NCBI RefSeq assembly: GCF_007556595.1
Contig: NZ_VJNB01000001.1
Coordinates: 1 to 64,000 of the forward strand
Length of the DNA: 64,000 bases
Reading direction: 5' to 3'
DNA from: Tepidimonas alkaliphilus
GTDB lineage: Bacteria > Pseudomonadota > Gammaproteobacteria > Burkholderiales > Burkholderiaceae_C
Below, piece after piece: positions 49,797 through 58,650 of the stretch; position 1 is the stretch's first letter, and every line of letters starts with the position of its first letter. Under the pieces are notes generated by a model. It had not been told where the DNA came from, did not search any database, and saw nothing but the letters and a program-made list of their open reading frames with translations. Made by a program: the position numbers and the translations under genes.

Positions 49797-50935
49797 ACAC
49801 CGCCGCATCGACCGCAGGGCCGCAGCCGGCCAGCGCGCACGGGCCGCGGCTGCTGGCGCCGCAGGCGCGCGCGCTGTGGCTGGCCGTCGCGCTGGTGGCC
49901 GGGGTGGCGCCGCTGCTCAACCTCGCGGTGCCGCCCGACAGCGTCTGGCACCTGAGCGACCACTGGATCACGCTGCTCGGCAAGATCATGTGCTACGCCA
50001 TCTGCGCGCTGGCGCTGGACCTGATCTGGGGCTACACCGGCATCCTCAGCCTCGGGCACGGGCTGTTCTTCGCGCTGGGCGGCTACGTGATGGGCATGTA
50101 CCTGATGCGCCAGATCGGCACCGACGGCCACTACGGCAGCGAGCTGCCGGACTTCATGGTCTTCCTCGACTGGAAGGAGCTGCCGTGGCACTGGGCGCTG
50201 TCGCACAGCTTTGCGGCCACGCTCGTGCTGATCGTGCTGGTGCCGGGGCTGCTGGCGTGGGTGTTCGGCTACTTCGCGTTCCGCTCGCGCATCCAGGGGG
50301 TGTATTTCTCGATCATCACGCAGGCGCTGACGCTGGCGGCGATGCTGCTGTTCTACCGCAATGAGACGGGCTTCGGCGGCAACAACGGCTTCACGGACTT
50401 CAAGCGCATCCTGGGCTTTCCGATCACGACCTCGGAGACGCGCGTGGCGCTGTTCGTCGTCACGGGGCTGACGCTGATCGGCTGCTACCTGCTGGCGCGC
50501 TGGCTGGTGGCCAGCAAGTTCGGCCGCGTGCTGCAGGCGATCCGCGACGCCGAGGGGCGCGTGATGTTCTGCGGCTACGACCCGCTGCCCTACAAACTCA
50601 CGATCTGGACGCTGTCGGCGGTGATGTGCGCGCTGGCCGGGGCGCTGTATGTGCCGCAGGTCGGCATCATCAACCCGCGCGAGATGAGTCCGGCGGCCAG
50701 CATCGAGATCGCGGTGTGGACGGCGGTCGGCGGGCGCGGCACCCTCATCGGCCCGATCGTCGGGGCGTTCGCGGTCAACGGCGCCAAGAGCTGGCTGACG
50801 GTGGTGGCGCCGGAGGTCTGGCTGTACGCGCTGGGCGCGCTGTTCGTGGCGGTGACGCTGTGGATGCCGCAGGGGCTGGTCGGCCTGTGGCGGCGCTGGG
50901 TGCGCCGCGCGCCGCGCGGGGAGGGGGGCGCATGA
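49793..50935 (+). CDS. urtC: Urea ABC transporter permease UrtC
   Basis: 380 residues from ATG 49793. LivM-type membrane protein: ALDLIWGYTGILSLGHGLFF, FGGNNGFTDFKRILGF (UrtC signature region), and the coupling loop SKFGRVLQAIRDAEGRVMF. Overlaps of 4 bases with both neighbours show a tightly coupled operon. Confidence 0.94.
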   Translation: MNTAASTAGPQPASAHGPRLLAPQARALWLAVALVAGVAPLLNLAVPPDSVWHLSDHWITLLGKIMCYAICALALDLIWGYTGILSLGHGLFFALGGYVMGMYLMRQIGTDGHYGSELPDFMVFLDWKELPWHWALSHSFAATLVLIVLVPGLLAWVFGYFAFRSRIQGVYFSIITQALTLAAMLLFYRNETGFGGNNGFTDFKRILGFPITTSETRVALFVVTGLTLIGCYLLARWLVASKFGRVLQAIRDAEGRVMFCGYDPLPYKLTIWTLSAVMCALAGALYVPQVGIINPREMSPAASIEIAVWTAVGGRGTLIGPIVGAFAVNGAKSWLTVVAPEVWLYALGALFVAVTLWMPQGLVGLWRRWVRRAPRGEGGA

Positions 50936-51804
50936 CCCCGGATCTGCTGCAAAGCGGCGCCGAGCGCTGGCAGCGTGCGCAGCGCCGCGCCGAGTCCGAA
51001 GGCGCCAGCGGCGGGCGTGCCGCGGCCTTCGCCCACCCGGTCGCGCCCGGCGCCATCGACACCAGCCACGGCCGCATCCTCTACCTGGACGACGTGCAGG
51101 TCAGCTTCGACGGCTACAAGGCGCTCAAGGGCCTCAGCCTCGACATCGCGCCCGGCGAGCTGCGCGCCATCATCGGCCCCAACGGCGCCGGCAAGACGAC
51201 GATGCTGGACGTCATCACCGGCCGCACGCGCCCGGACCGCGGCAGCGTCTTCCTCGGCAGCACGATCGACCTGCTGCGCTACCGCGAGCCGCAGATCGCC
51301 GCGCTGGGCGTGGGGCGCAAGTTTCAGAAGCCCACGGTGTTCGAGCCGCTGACGGTGTGGGAAAACCTGGAACTGGCGCTGGCGGGCGACAAGCGCGTGC
51401 GCGCCAGCCTCACCTTCCGCCTCGGCGCCGCGCAGCGCCAGCGCCTGCAGGAGCTGCTGGCGCTGATCCACCTGGAGGACGCCGCCGGACGAGCCGCCGG
51501 CACGCTCAGCCACGGGCAGAAGCAGTGGCTGGAGATCGGCATGCTGCTGGCGCAGGAGCCCAAGGTGCTGCTGCTGGACGAGCCGGTGGCCGGCATGACC
51601 GACGACGAGACCGAGCGCACCGCGCAGCTCCTCCTCAAGCTCAAGGGGCGCCACACGCTGGTGGTGGTGGAGCACGACATGGGCTTCGTGCGCGCGATCG
51701 CCGACAAGGTCACCGTGCTGTGCGACGGCGCGGTGCTCACCGAAGGTTCGTTCGAGCAGGTGGCGCGCGACGAGCGCGTCATCGAGGTCTATCTGGGGCG
51801 TTGA
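50932..51804 (+). CDS. urtD: Urea ABC transporter ATPase UrtD
   Basis: 290 residues from ATG 50932. An N-terminal extension of about 50 residues, then Walker A GPNGAGKTTMLDVITG, GRKFQKPTVFEPLTVWENLE, the LSHGQKQWLEIGMLL signature (LSHGQ, as usual in UrtD) and LLLDEPVAGMTDDETERTA. It drives urea import with UrtE. Confidence 0.95.
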   Translation: MTPDLLQSGAERWQRAQRRAESEGASGGRAAAFAHPVAPGAIDTSHGRILYLDDVQVSFDGYKALKGLSLDIAPGELRAIIGPNGAGKTTMLDVITGRTRPDRGSVFLGSTIDLLRYREPQIAALGVGRKFQKPTVFEPLTVWENLELALAGDKRVRASLTFRLGAAQRQRLQELLALIHLEDAAGRAAGTLSHGQKQWLEIGMLLAQEPKVLLLDEPVAGMTDDETERTAQLLLKLKGRHTLVVVEHDMGFVRAIADKVTVLCDGAVLTEGSFEQVARDERVIEVYLGR

Positions 51805-51809
51805 CGGTC

Positions 51810-52514
51810 ATGCTGGTGATCGAGGACGTGCATCAGTACTACGGCGGCTCGCACACGCTGCGCGGCGTCAGCCTGCAGGCGCGCGCGGGCGAAATCACCG
51901 TGGTGCTGGGCCGCAACGGCGTGGGCAAGACCACGCTGCTGAAGAGCCTGATGGGCCTGGTGCCGATCCGCCAGGGCCGCATCGCCTTCGACGGCGCGGA
52001 GCTGGCGGGCCAACCGGTGCACGAGCGCGCGCGCCGCGGCATCGGCTACGTGCCGCAGGGGCGCGAGATCTTCCCGCGCCTGACGGTGCGCGAAAACCTG
52101 CTGATGGGGCTGGCCAGCCGCCCCGCCGGCACCGCGCTGCCGGCGCAGCTGTTCGAGCTGTTTCCGGTGCTGGCCGAGATGCAGGGCCGCCGCGGCGGGG
52201 ACCTTTCCGGCGGGCAGCAGCAGCAGCTGGCGATCGCGCGGGCGCTGGCGGCGCGCCCGCGCCTGCTGGTGCTGGACGAGCCGACCGAAGGCATCCAGCC
52301 CAACATCATCCAGGCCATCGGCCGCGTGCTGCGCCAGCTGGCGCGCCAGGGGCTGGACGGCGAGCCGATGGCGATCCTGCTGGTCGAGCAGTACTACGAC
52401 TTCGCACGCGAGCTGGCCGACCGCTACGTGGTGCTGGAGCGCGGCGCGGTGGTGGCCAGCGGCAGCGGCGACGAGATGGACGCCCACGGCGTGCGTGCGA
52501 TGGTGGCGCTGTAG
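51810..52514 (+). CDS. urtE: Urea ABC transporter ATPase UrtE
   Basis: 234 residues. Walker A GRNGVGKTTLLKSLMG, IGYVPQGREIFPRLTVRENL, signature LSGGQQQQLAIARALA, Walker B LLVLDEPTEGIQPNIIQAIG, H-loop region LLVEQYYDFARELAD. It is the last gene of urtABCDE and converges with ureD, the stops being 4 bases apart, without room for a terminator. Confidence 0.95.
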   Translation: MLVIEDVHQYYGGSHTLRGVSLQARAGEITVVLGRNGVGKTTLLKSLMGLVPIRQGRIAFDGAELAGQPVHERARRGIGYVPQGREIFPRLTVRENLLMGLASRPAGTALPAQLFELFPVLAEMQGRRGGDLSGGQQQQLAIARALAARPRLLVLDEPTEGIQPNIIQAIGRVLRQLARQGLDGEPMAILLVEQYYDFARELADRYVVLERGAVVASGSGDEMDAHGVRAMVAL

Positions 52515-52518
52515 CGGA

Positions 52519-53349
52519 TCAAACCCGCCACAGCCGCAGCGGCGGGGCCTCCAGGCCCCACGCCTGCCGGCGCAGCACGGCGCGCAGGCGTTGCCACAGC
52601 GCCATCAGCGGCTCCACCACCTCCGCCAGCCCGCGCACCACCAGCACCCGTTCGTGCGGGCAGGTGGCGCCGGCGGCCACCGGCTCGAGGCTTGCGGGCA
52701 GCTGCGCGCGCACGGCCTGTAGCAGCCGCTCGCGCTCGGCCTCGGTCCACGGCGTGCCGCGGGCCAGCACCAGCGTGCCCAGGGCGCGCCGCCCCGCCAG
52801 GCCGGGGCCGCCGTCCAGCAGCCAGCGATCGGCGGCCTCCAGCCGCCCTTCGTCGAGCCAGACGTCGTCCACCGCCATGCGCTGGTGCAGCACGCCGGCG
52901 GCGAACGGCGCGCCGGCCTGCGGCAGGCCGAGCGCGCACACCTCCCACGCCAGCAGCTGCGCGCCCGGGGCGAGCTCGGCGTCGAAGGCGTTGCGCGCCA
53001 GGCAGCCGGGGTAGGCGATCGTCTCCGCCGGCAGCCACTCCAGCCGCGCGCCGTCGGACAGCCGCGCGCGCACCTTCTGCGCCGCCGGCGCGCCGTCGCT
53101 GCGGTAGAAGCGCGTCGCCCCGGGCGTGGTCACCAGCACGTGCGCGCCGGGGCCGACCTGCACGTCGATGGCCAGCTCGTCGCCGCCGACGAGGCCGCCC
53201 GGTGGGTGCACCAGCACCGCGTGCACCACCGCCGGGCCTTCCGGGTGCAGCGTCTGCAGCACGCGCAGCGGCCCCTCGTGCGCGAACGCCAGCCGGCTGC
53301 GCCCGCTGACGGCGCTGCCGTGCAGCTTCAGCCGTGCCTGCCAGCCCAT
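52519..53349 (-). CDS. ureD: Urease accessory protein UreD (UreH)
   Basis: 276 residues. GPLRVLQTLHPEGPAVVHAV and LVHPPGGLVGGDELAIDVQV are the UreD core; VTTPGATRFYRSDG and EWLPAETIAYPGCLARN follow. It is essential in the UreDFG activation complex. It is detached from ureAJBCEFG by about 14 kb and lies 19 bases after the malic enzyme gene on the same strand, so it probably depends on maeB transcription. Confidence 0.94.
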   Translation of the reverse strand: MGWQARLKLHGSAVSGRSRLAFAHEGPLRVLQTLHPEGPAVVHAVLVHPPGGLVGGDELAIDVQVGPGAHVLVTTPGATRFYRSDGAPAAQKVRARLSDGARLEWLPAETIAYPGCLARNAFDAELAPGAQLLAWEVCALGLPQAGAPFAAGVLHQRMAVDDVWLDEGRLEAADRWLLDGGPGLAGRRALGTLVLARGTPWTEAERERLLQAVRAQLPASLEPVAAGATCPHERVLVVRGLAEVVEPLMALWQRLRAVLRRQAWGLEAPPLRLWRV

Positions 53350-53368
53350 CGGCGCGGCCAGCCGCGGT

Positions 53369-55663
53369 TCAGCGCTGCACCGCGGCGGCGGCCACCGCGG
53401 TCATGTTCAGCACGCGGCGCACGGTGGCCGCCGGCGTCAGGATGTAGGCCGGTGCGCGCACGCCCATCAGGATCGGGCCGACCGTCACGCCGCCGCTGGT
53501 GGTGGTCTTCATGACGTTGTAGAGGATGTTGGCCGCATCCAGGTTCGGGCAGACCAGCAGGTTGGCGCTGCCCGACAGCGTCGAATCGGACAGGAAGCGC
53601 GCGCGGATCTCGGGCTCCAGCGCCGCATCGCCATGCAGCTCGCCGTCGCACTCGATCTCCGGGTGCGCGGCGACGAACAGGTCGCGCGCGGTGCGCATCT
53701 TGCGCGCGCTGGCGCGCTTGGACTGCCCGAAGGTGGAGTGCGACAGAAACGCCACCTTCGGCACGATGCCGAAGCGCTGCACCTGCTGCGCCGCCATCCA
53801 GGCGATCTCGGCCAGCTGCTCGGCGCTGGGGTCCTCGTGCACGTAGGTGTCGGTGATGAAGATCGGGCCGCGGTCGGTGTTGACGGCGTTGAGCGCGGCG
53901 TAAAGCGTGGCCCCGGGCGCGCGGCCCAGCACGGCGTCGATGCGCTCCAGGTGCGTGGTGTAGGTGCCGACCAGCCCGCAGATCAGCGCGTCGGCATCGC
54001 CCAGGTGCACCATCAGCGAGCCGATGATGGTGTTGGAGCGGCGCACGGCGGCCTTGGCGACCTCGGGCGTGGCGCCGTCGCGCTTCATCAACTGGTGGTA
54101 GGCCTCCCAGTACTGGCGGAAGCGCGGGTCGTCCTCGGGGTTGACGTTCTCGACGTCCAGCCCAAGCCGCAGGTGCAGGCCGGCGCGGCGGATGCGCGCC
54201 TCGATGACGGCCGGCCGGCCGATCAGGATCGGCCGCGCGATGCCTTCCTCCAGCGCCAGCTGCGCCGCGCGCAGCACGCGCTCGTCCTCGCCGTCGGCGT
54301 AGGCCACGCGCGCCAGCGGCTGCTGCCGCTTGGCCACGGCGAAGATCGGCCGCATCAGGATGCCGGTCTGATAGACGAAGCGCTGCAGACTTTCGCGGTA
54401 GGCGTCCAGATCCTCGATCGGGCGCGTGGCCACGCCCGACTCCGCCGCCGCCTGCGCCACCGCCGGCGCGATGCGCAGGATCAGCCGCGCGTCGAACGGC
54501 TTGGGGATCAGGTAGTCGGGGCCGAACTGCAGCTCCTGCCCGGCGTAGGCGGCGGCGACTTCATCGCTGATCTCGGCCTTGGCCAGCTGCGCGATCTCGC
54601 GCACGCAGGCCAGCTTCATGGTCTCGGTGATGCGGGTGGCGCCACAATCGAGCGCGCCGCGGAAGATGTAGGGAAAGCACAGGACGTTGTTGACCTGGTT
54701 GGGGTAGTCGCTGCGCCCGGTGGCGATGATGCAGTCGGGCCGCGCGGCCTTGGCAACCTCCGGGCGGATCTCCGGCTCCGGGTTGGCCAGCGCCAGGATG
54801 ATCGGGCGTTCGGCCATTGTCTTGACCATCTCGGCGCTCAGCACCCCGGCGGTGGAACAGCCCAGGAACACGTCGGCGCCGCGCACCGCGTCCGCCAGCG
54901 TGCGCGCGTCGGTGGCGCGGCAGTAGCGCTGCTTGGATTCGTCCAGCCGCCCGGCCAGGGCGTCCTCGCGCTGCGTGTGGATGACGCCCTTGGAGTCGCA
55001 GACGGTGATCAGCTCGGGCCGCGCGCCCAGCGCCACGAACAGGTCCAGCACCGCGATGGCGGCGGCGCCGGCGCCGCTCACCGCAATGCGCACCTCGCCG
55101 ATCTGCTTGCCGACCAGCTCCAGCGCGTTGATCAGCGCCGCCGAGGCGATGATGGCGGTGCCGTGCTGGTCGTCGTGAAACACCGGGATGTTCAGCCGCT
55201 CGCGCAGCTTGCGCTCGATGTAGAAACAGTCCGGCGCCTTGATGTCCTCCAGGTTGATGCCGCCCAGCGTCGGCTCCAGCGCGGCGATGATCTCGACGAG
55301 TTTGTCCGGATCCTTCTCGTTGAGCTCGATGTCGAAGACGTCGATGCCGGCGAACTTCTTGAACAGGCAGCCCTTGCCCTCCATCACCGGCTTGCCGGCC
55401 AGCGGGCCGATGTCGCCCAGGCCCAGCACGGCGGTGCCGTTGGTGATGACCCCGACCAGGTTGCCGCGGCTGGTGTACTCGGCGGCCTTGCGCGGGTCGG
55501 CGGCGATTTCCAGGCACGGATAGGCCACGCCGGGGGAGTAGGCCAGGCTCAGGTCGCGCTGGTTGGACAGCGCCTTGGTCGGCGTGACGGACACCTTGCC
55601 GCGCGTGGGGCTGCGGTGGTATTCGAGCGCGGCGTCGCGCAGGGCTTGTTCGGCGGGGGTCAT
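53369..55663 (-). CDS. maeB: NADP-dependent malic enzyme, MaeB type
   Basis: 764 residues. The N-terminal malic enzyme domain has [40 protein letters not shown] and [20 protein letters not shown]; the NAD(P)-binding motif is [20 protein letters not shown]. The C-terminal third is the phosphotransacetylase-like regulatory domain ([18 protein letters not shown]). It decarboxylates malate to pyruvate and supplies NADPH. ureD follows downstream. Confidence 0.95.
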   Translation of the reverse strand: MTPAEQALRDAALEYHRSPTRGKVSVTPTKALSNQRDLSLAYSPGVAYPCLEIAADPRKAAEYTSRGNLVGVITNGTAVLGLGDIGPLAGKPVMEGKGCLFKKFAGIDVFDIELNEKDPDKLVEIIAALEPTLGGINLEDIKAPDCFYIERKLRERLNIPVFHDDQHGTAIIASAALINALELVGKQIGEVRIAVSGAGAAAIAVLDLFVALGARPELITVCDSKGVIHTQREDALAGRLDESKQRYCRATDARTLADAVRGADVFLGCSTAGVLSAEMVKTMAERPIILALANPEPEIRPEVAKAARPDCIIATGRSDYPNQVNNVLCFPYIFRGALDCGATRITETMKLACVREIAQLAKAEISDEVAAAYAGQELQFGPDYLIPKPFDARLILRIAPAVAQAAAESGVATRPIEDLDAYRESLQRFVYQTGILMRPIFAVAKRQQPLARVAYADGEDERVLRAAQLALEEGIARPILIGRPAVIEARIRRAGLHLRLGLDVENVNPEDDPRFRQYWEAYHQLMKRDGATPEVAKAAVRRSNTIIGSLMVHLGDADALICGLVGTYTTHLERIDAVLGRAPGATLYAALNAVNTDRGPIFITDTYVHEDPSAEQLAEIAWMAAQQVQRFGIVPKVAFLSHSTFGQSKRASARKMRTARDLFVAAHPEIECDGELHGDAALEPEIRARFLSDSTLSGSANLLVCPNLDAANILYNVMKTTTSGGVTVGPILMGVRAPAYILTPAATVRRVLNMTAVAAAAVQR

Positions 55664-55797
55664 GGCATGGAGCGCAGCGTGGGTGGACGGTGAACGACGC
55701 AGACCCCAAAGGGGTCAGGGGCCTACCGCCAACAAAAGCGAAAGAGGCCACCATGAGCACCGAGTGTAGCGAGCCCACGTCGCCGGCGGTCATGACT

Positions 55798-55811
55798 ACA
55801 ATGCACATTGT
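55798..55811. promoter_or_regulatory. Palindrome before or within the start of the DUF2946 gene
   Basis: ACAATGCACATTGT is a perfect inverted repeat with a 2-base centre. Its decamer AATGCACATT recurs on the minus strand at 59790-59799 inside the Fur-like box of the iron transporter. It overlaps the proposed ATG at 55801, so either the start lies downstream or repression is by roadblock. Confidence 0.4.
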
Positions 55812-56199
55812 GAACATCAACGTGGGTCATCGCCGTGGGCTGTTGGGCCTGGTCGCGCTGGCGCTGCTGTGGGCCGCGCTGGCGCCGGCATTGGCCCAGG
55901 CGTGGGTGGGCTCGCCGCGCGCCGACGAGCGGGTGCAAATCTGCACCAGCACCGGCATGGCGTGGGTGTCGTTGGACGCCGGCCTAGCCGCGCCTGATGA
56001 CGGGGCTGCAGCGACGATGACGTCGTGCGACTGGTGCCTGCTGCATGCAGGGCCAGGATTGCCGCCGCCTCCGGAAGGATGGCCTGCGCCGTCCCGCGAA
56101 TCCGGCATGGCTTGGCCGGCGTGGGCGACCGCTTCGCCGGCGTCCAGGTTGGCGTTGTGGTGGCACCCTCAGCCGCACGCGCCCCCTCGCTTTCTTTGA
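55801..56199 (+). CDS. DUF2946-family protein, probable copper-related
   Basis: 132 residues from ATG 55801; the frame opens further upstream and a GTG at 55810 is also possible, so the start is uncertain. One N-terminal membrane helix or signal (LLGLVALALLWAALAPALAQ), then the DUF2946 pattern VQICTSTGMAWVSLD and SCDWCLLH with the conserved Cys and His. Family members often lie beside copper uptake or handling genes. SCO and PCuAC genes follow here. Confidence 0.7.
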   Translation: MHIVNINVGHRRGLLGLVALALLWAALAPALAQAWVGSPRADERVQICTSTGMAWVSLDAGLAAPDDGAAATMTSCDWCLLHAGPGLPPPPEGWPAPSRESGMAWPAWATASPASRLALWWHPQPHAPPRFL

Positions 56200-56319
56200 C
56201 GCGGCGCCACCGCTGGGGTTGCAGCCCCAGGGCAGCGCGCATGCAGCCGCGCTCGGCCCACGCTGAGGGGTTCAGCGCGGCGCCGTTGGCTTGCCTGGTG
56301 TCAAGGAGGCTGTGGGTTG

Positions 56320-56955
56320 ATGAATGGTGTTTCCCTTTCGAATGGGGCTCGCCGCGGCTGGCTGCGCGGCGTCTCCGTCGCGCTGATGATGGCGATCGCC
56401 CCGTGGCTGGCTGGCTGCGAGCGTGGCGGCCCGAAGGATGCCCTGCGCGGCATCGACGTGACCGGCGCGCCTTACGGCAAGACGCTGGAGCTGACCGACC
56501 AGCACGGGCAGCGTCGCACGCTGCAAGACTTTCGCGGCAAAGTCGTGATGCTGTATTTCGGCTTTGTGCAGTGCCCTGACGTCTGCCCGACGGCCCTGGC
56601 GCGCACCGTGGAGGTCATGCAGCGCTTGGGGCCAGACGCCCAGCGCGTGCAGCTGCTGTTCGTCACGGTTGACCCCGAGCGCGACACGCCTGAGCTGCTG
56701 CGCGAATACCTGGCCGCCTTTCACCCTTCGTTCCTGGGCTTGACCGGCACGCCGCAGGAGATCGCGGCCGCCGCGCGTGAATTCAAGGTCTATTACGCCA
56801 AGGTGCCCACCGGCAGCGGCTACACCATGGACCACTCGGCGCAGACGTATTTGATCGATCCGCAAGGTCGCTTGCGCATCGTGCTCAAGCACGAACAAAC
56901 CGCCGACGACTACGCGCACGACATCGCATGGCTGCTGCGCGAAAGCGCCGGATGA
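56320..56955 (+). CDS. SCO1/SenC-family copper chaperone
   Basis: 211 residues from ATG 56320, preceded by AGGAGG. A lipobox (APWLAGCERG) predicts a membrane-anchored thioredoxin-fold protein. The copper ligands are CPDVC in YFGFVQCPDVCPTALA and the His in GYTMDHSAQTYLIDPQGR. SCO proteins assemble the CuA site of cytochrome c oxidase or guard thiol status. The PCuAC gene follows. Confidence 0.93.
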   Translation: MNGVSLSNGARRGWLRGVSVALMMAIAPWLAGCERGGPKDALRGIDVTGAPYGKTLELTDQHGQRRTLQDFRGKVVMLYFGFVQCPDVCPTALARTVEVMQRLGPDAQRVQLLFVTVDPERDTPELLREYLAAFHPSFLGLTGTPQEIAAAAREFKVYYAKVPTGSGYTMDHSAQTYLIDPQGRLRIVLKHEQTADDYAHDIAWLLRESAG

Positions 56956-57022
56956 CGCTGCGTCCGTGACGCCGGGCGCGTCAATCGTCCTCTTAACTTC
57001 CTCTTTTTTCAGGAGAATGACC

Positions 57023-57514
57023 ATGACCCGCACACTGCTTCAATCCGCTGCCGTGGCGCTGCTGGCGCTGACCGCCGCCGCCTGGGCGCAAACCGTCAAA
57101 GTGGAAGATCCCTGGGTGCGCGGCACGGTGGCGCAGCAAAAAGCCACCGGCGCCTTCATGCGCCTGACCGCGCCGGAAAACATGCGCCTGGTGGCCGGCG
57201 AGTCGCCGGTGGCCGGCGTCGTCGAGATCCACGAGATGGCGATGGACGGCGACGTGATGCGCATGCGCGCCATCCCGGGGCTGGCGCTGCCGGCCGGCCG
57301 GCCGGTGGAGCTCAAGCCCGGCGGCTACCACGTGATGCTGATGGATCTGAAGCGCCCGCTGGCCGGCGGCGAAACGGTGCCGCTGACGCTGGTGTTTGAA
57401 AACGCCGCCGGCCAACGCGTGCGCCAAGAGGTGCAAGCCAAGGTGATGGCGCTGGGCGCGCCCGCTGGCGGCATGGGCGGCGGGCAGGCCGGCCATGGCG
57501 GTCACCGTCACTGA
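57023..57514 (+). CDS. Periplasmic copper chaperone PCu(A)C
   Basis: 163 residues; ATG 57023 chosen because AGGAG at 57011-57015 is well spaced, while ATG 57017 is too close. Signal peptide ending near AAWAQT. The copper motif H(M)X10MX21HXM is recognisable in VEIHEMAMDGDVMRMRAIPG and GGYHVMLMDLKRP. A His/Gly-rich tail (GHGGHRH) adds potential ligands. It passes Cu(I) to SCO or directly to oxidase. Confidence 0.92.
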   Translation: MTRTLLQSAAVALLALTAAAWAQTVKVEDPWVRGTVAQQKATGAFMRLTAPENMRLVAGESPVAGVVEIHEMAMDGDVMRMRAIPGLALPAGRPVELKPGGYHVMLMDLKRPLAGGETVPLTLVFENAAGQRVRQEVQAKVMALGAPAGGMGGGQAGHGGHRH

Positions 57515-57535
57515 CGTGGGGGAAGGAGGGTTGCG

Positions 57536-58000
57536 ATGAACGTTATCAAGACCGTGCGCGCGGGTCGTCACGCCAGCCGCGCCTTGATCGCAGCGCTGCT
57601 GCTGGCGGCTGGCGCAATGGCCAGCGCCCCTGCGCTGGCGCGCAGCAGCGTGGTCGATGAGTCCACGCCGATCGTGGAGCTGATGCCGCTGCTCCTCAAG
57701 CACGAGGCGCAGCTGGGCCTCACCGACGCGCAGCGCCAGGCGCTGGAGCAGTTTCGCAAAGACGCGATGCCGCGCCGCGTCGCGCTGACCCAGCGCATTC
57801 GCGAGCTGCGCGGGCAGCTGCGGATGGCGATTTTGGAGGCGGCGCCGCCCGCGCGCCGTGACGAGCTGCGCCAGCAGCTCGTGCAGGCCGAGCAAGAGCA
57901 CCTGCAGGCGCGCGAGCGCTGTGCCGATTTTGTGCGCTCGACGCTGACGCCAGAGCAGTTCGCGCGCGTGCGGCAGTGGTATTTGGACAGCTTGCCTTGA
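57536..58000 (+). CDS. Spy/CpxP-like periplasmic protein
   Basis: 154 residues with a signal peptide (cleavage near PALARSS). The mature part is helical and Arg/Gln-rich with a LTDAQRQALEQFRKDAMPRR segment and a C-terminal LTPEQFARVRQWY, which are LTxxQ motifs of the Spy/CpxP/CnrX-type fold. Such proteins act as periplasmic chaperones or metal-stress sensors. The copper context suggests metal stress. GAAGGAGG precedes its ATG. Confidence 0.75.
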   Translation: MNVIKTVRAGRHASRALIAALLLAAGAMASAPALARSSVVDESTPIVELMPLLLKHEAQLGLTDAQRQALEQFRKDAMPRRVALTQRIRELRGQLRMAILEAAPPARRDELRQQLVQAEQEHLQARERCADFVRSTLTPEQFARVRQWYLDSLP

Positions 58001-58017
58001 AGCCGATCGCAGCGACC

Positions 58018-58611
58018 ATGTCAACCAGCGACCTTCAATCGCGGCCTCTTGCCCCGCCTTCGGTGGTGGCGCTGGCGCCGCAACAGATCGTTTTTGATGT
58101 GGGAGGGCGCGACGGTCCCTGGCGGGTGGTGCGCGGTCTGCTGCGGCTTGACCGTGTTGGACGGGATGGCCCTCTGTTGGTGATGCTGGCCGAGCCGGGC
58201 GACTGGCTGGGCATTGACGCGTTGGCCGGGCAGCCGCACGGCTGGCGCGCCACGGCCATCACCCCTGTCGTGTTGCAGGGGCCCTGGCTGGCTGCCGACG
58301 AGACGCAGCGCGCCGCCTGGTTGATCGAAGCGCTGTTGCAACAGCCGGAGCGTGCCCATGCGATGGCGCTGCTGCGCACCGGATCGGTGCGCCAGCGCTT
58401 GGCTACGCTGCTGAAATGTCTGGAGCGCCCCGACGTGCTGGGCGACGGGCGTGGGCTGGCCGGGCTGCGCGGGCGTCTGCCGCCGCTGCGGGTGCTGGCG
58501 GAATTGGTCGATGCCAAACACGAAACCGTTTGCCGCGCGTTGGGCGAGCTGTTGCCGCGCCCGCGCAGCGCTGCCGCCGCGCCCTGGTCGGCCTCGCTGC
58601 CGGCGGGGTGA
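58018..58611 (+). CDS. Crp/Fnr-family transcriptional regulator
   Basis: 197 residues from ATG 58018. A shortened N-terminal cupin-like sensor (VVRGLLRLDRVGRDGPLLVM with LAEPGDWLGIDALAG) and a C-terminal winged HTH (LRVLAELVDAKHETVCRALG). No cysteine cluster of the FNR type is seen, so it is not an oxygen-sensing FNR. It lies 17 bases after the Spy-like gene and may regulate the copper cluster. Confidence 0.78.
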   Translation: MSTSDLQSRPLAPPSVVALAPQQIVFDVGGRDGPWRVVRGLLRLDRVGRDGPLLVMLAEPGDWLGIDALAGQPHGWRATAITPVVLQGPWLAADETQRAAWLIEALLQQPERAHAMALLRTGSVRQRLATLLKCLERPDVLGDGRGLAGLRGRLPPLRVLAELVDAKHETVCRALGELLPRPRSAAAAPWSASLPAG

Positions 58612-58650
58612 CCCGCCAACGACGCTGCCTTCGCTCGATGGGACTGCAGC

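Noticed and set aside
53126-55693. 855-codon plus-strand open frame
   Set aside because: Shadow of the malic enzyme gene, which matches its family over the full length.
55704-55718. GACCCC-AAA-GGGGTC hairpin upstream of malic enzyme
   Set aside because: Short stem with no T run and no clear role; seen once.
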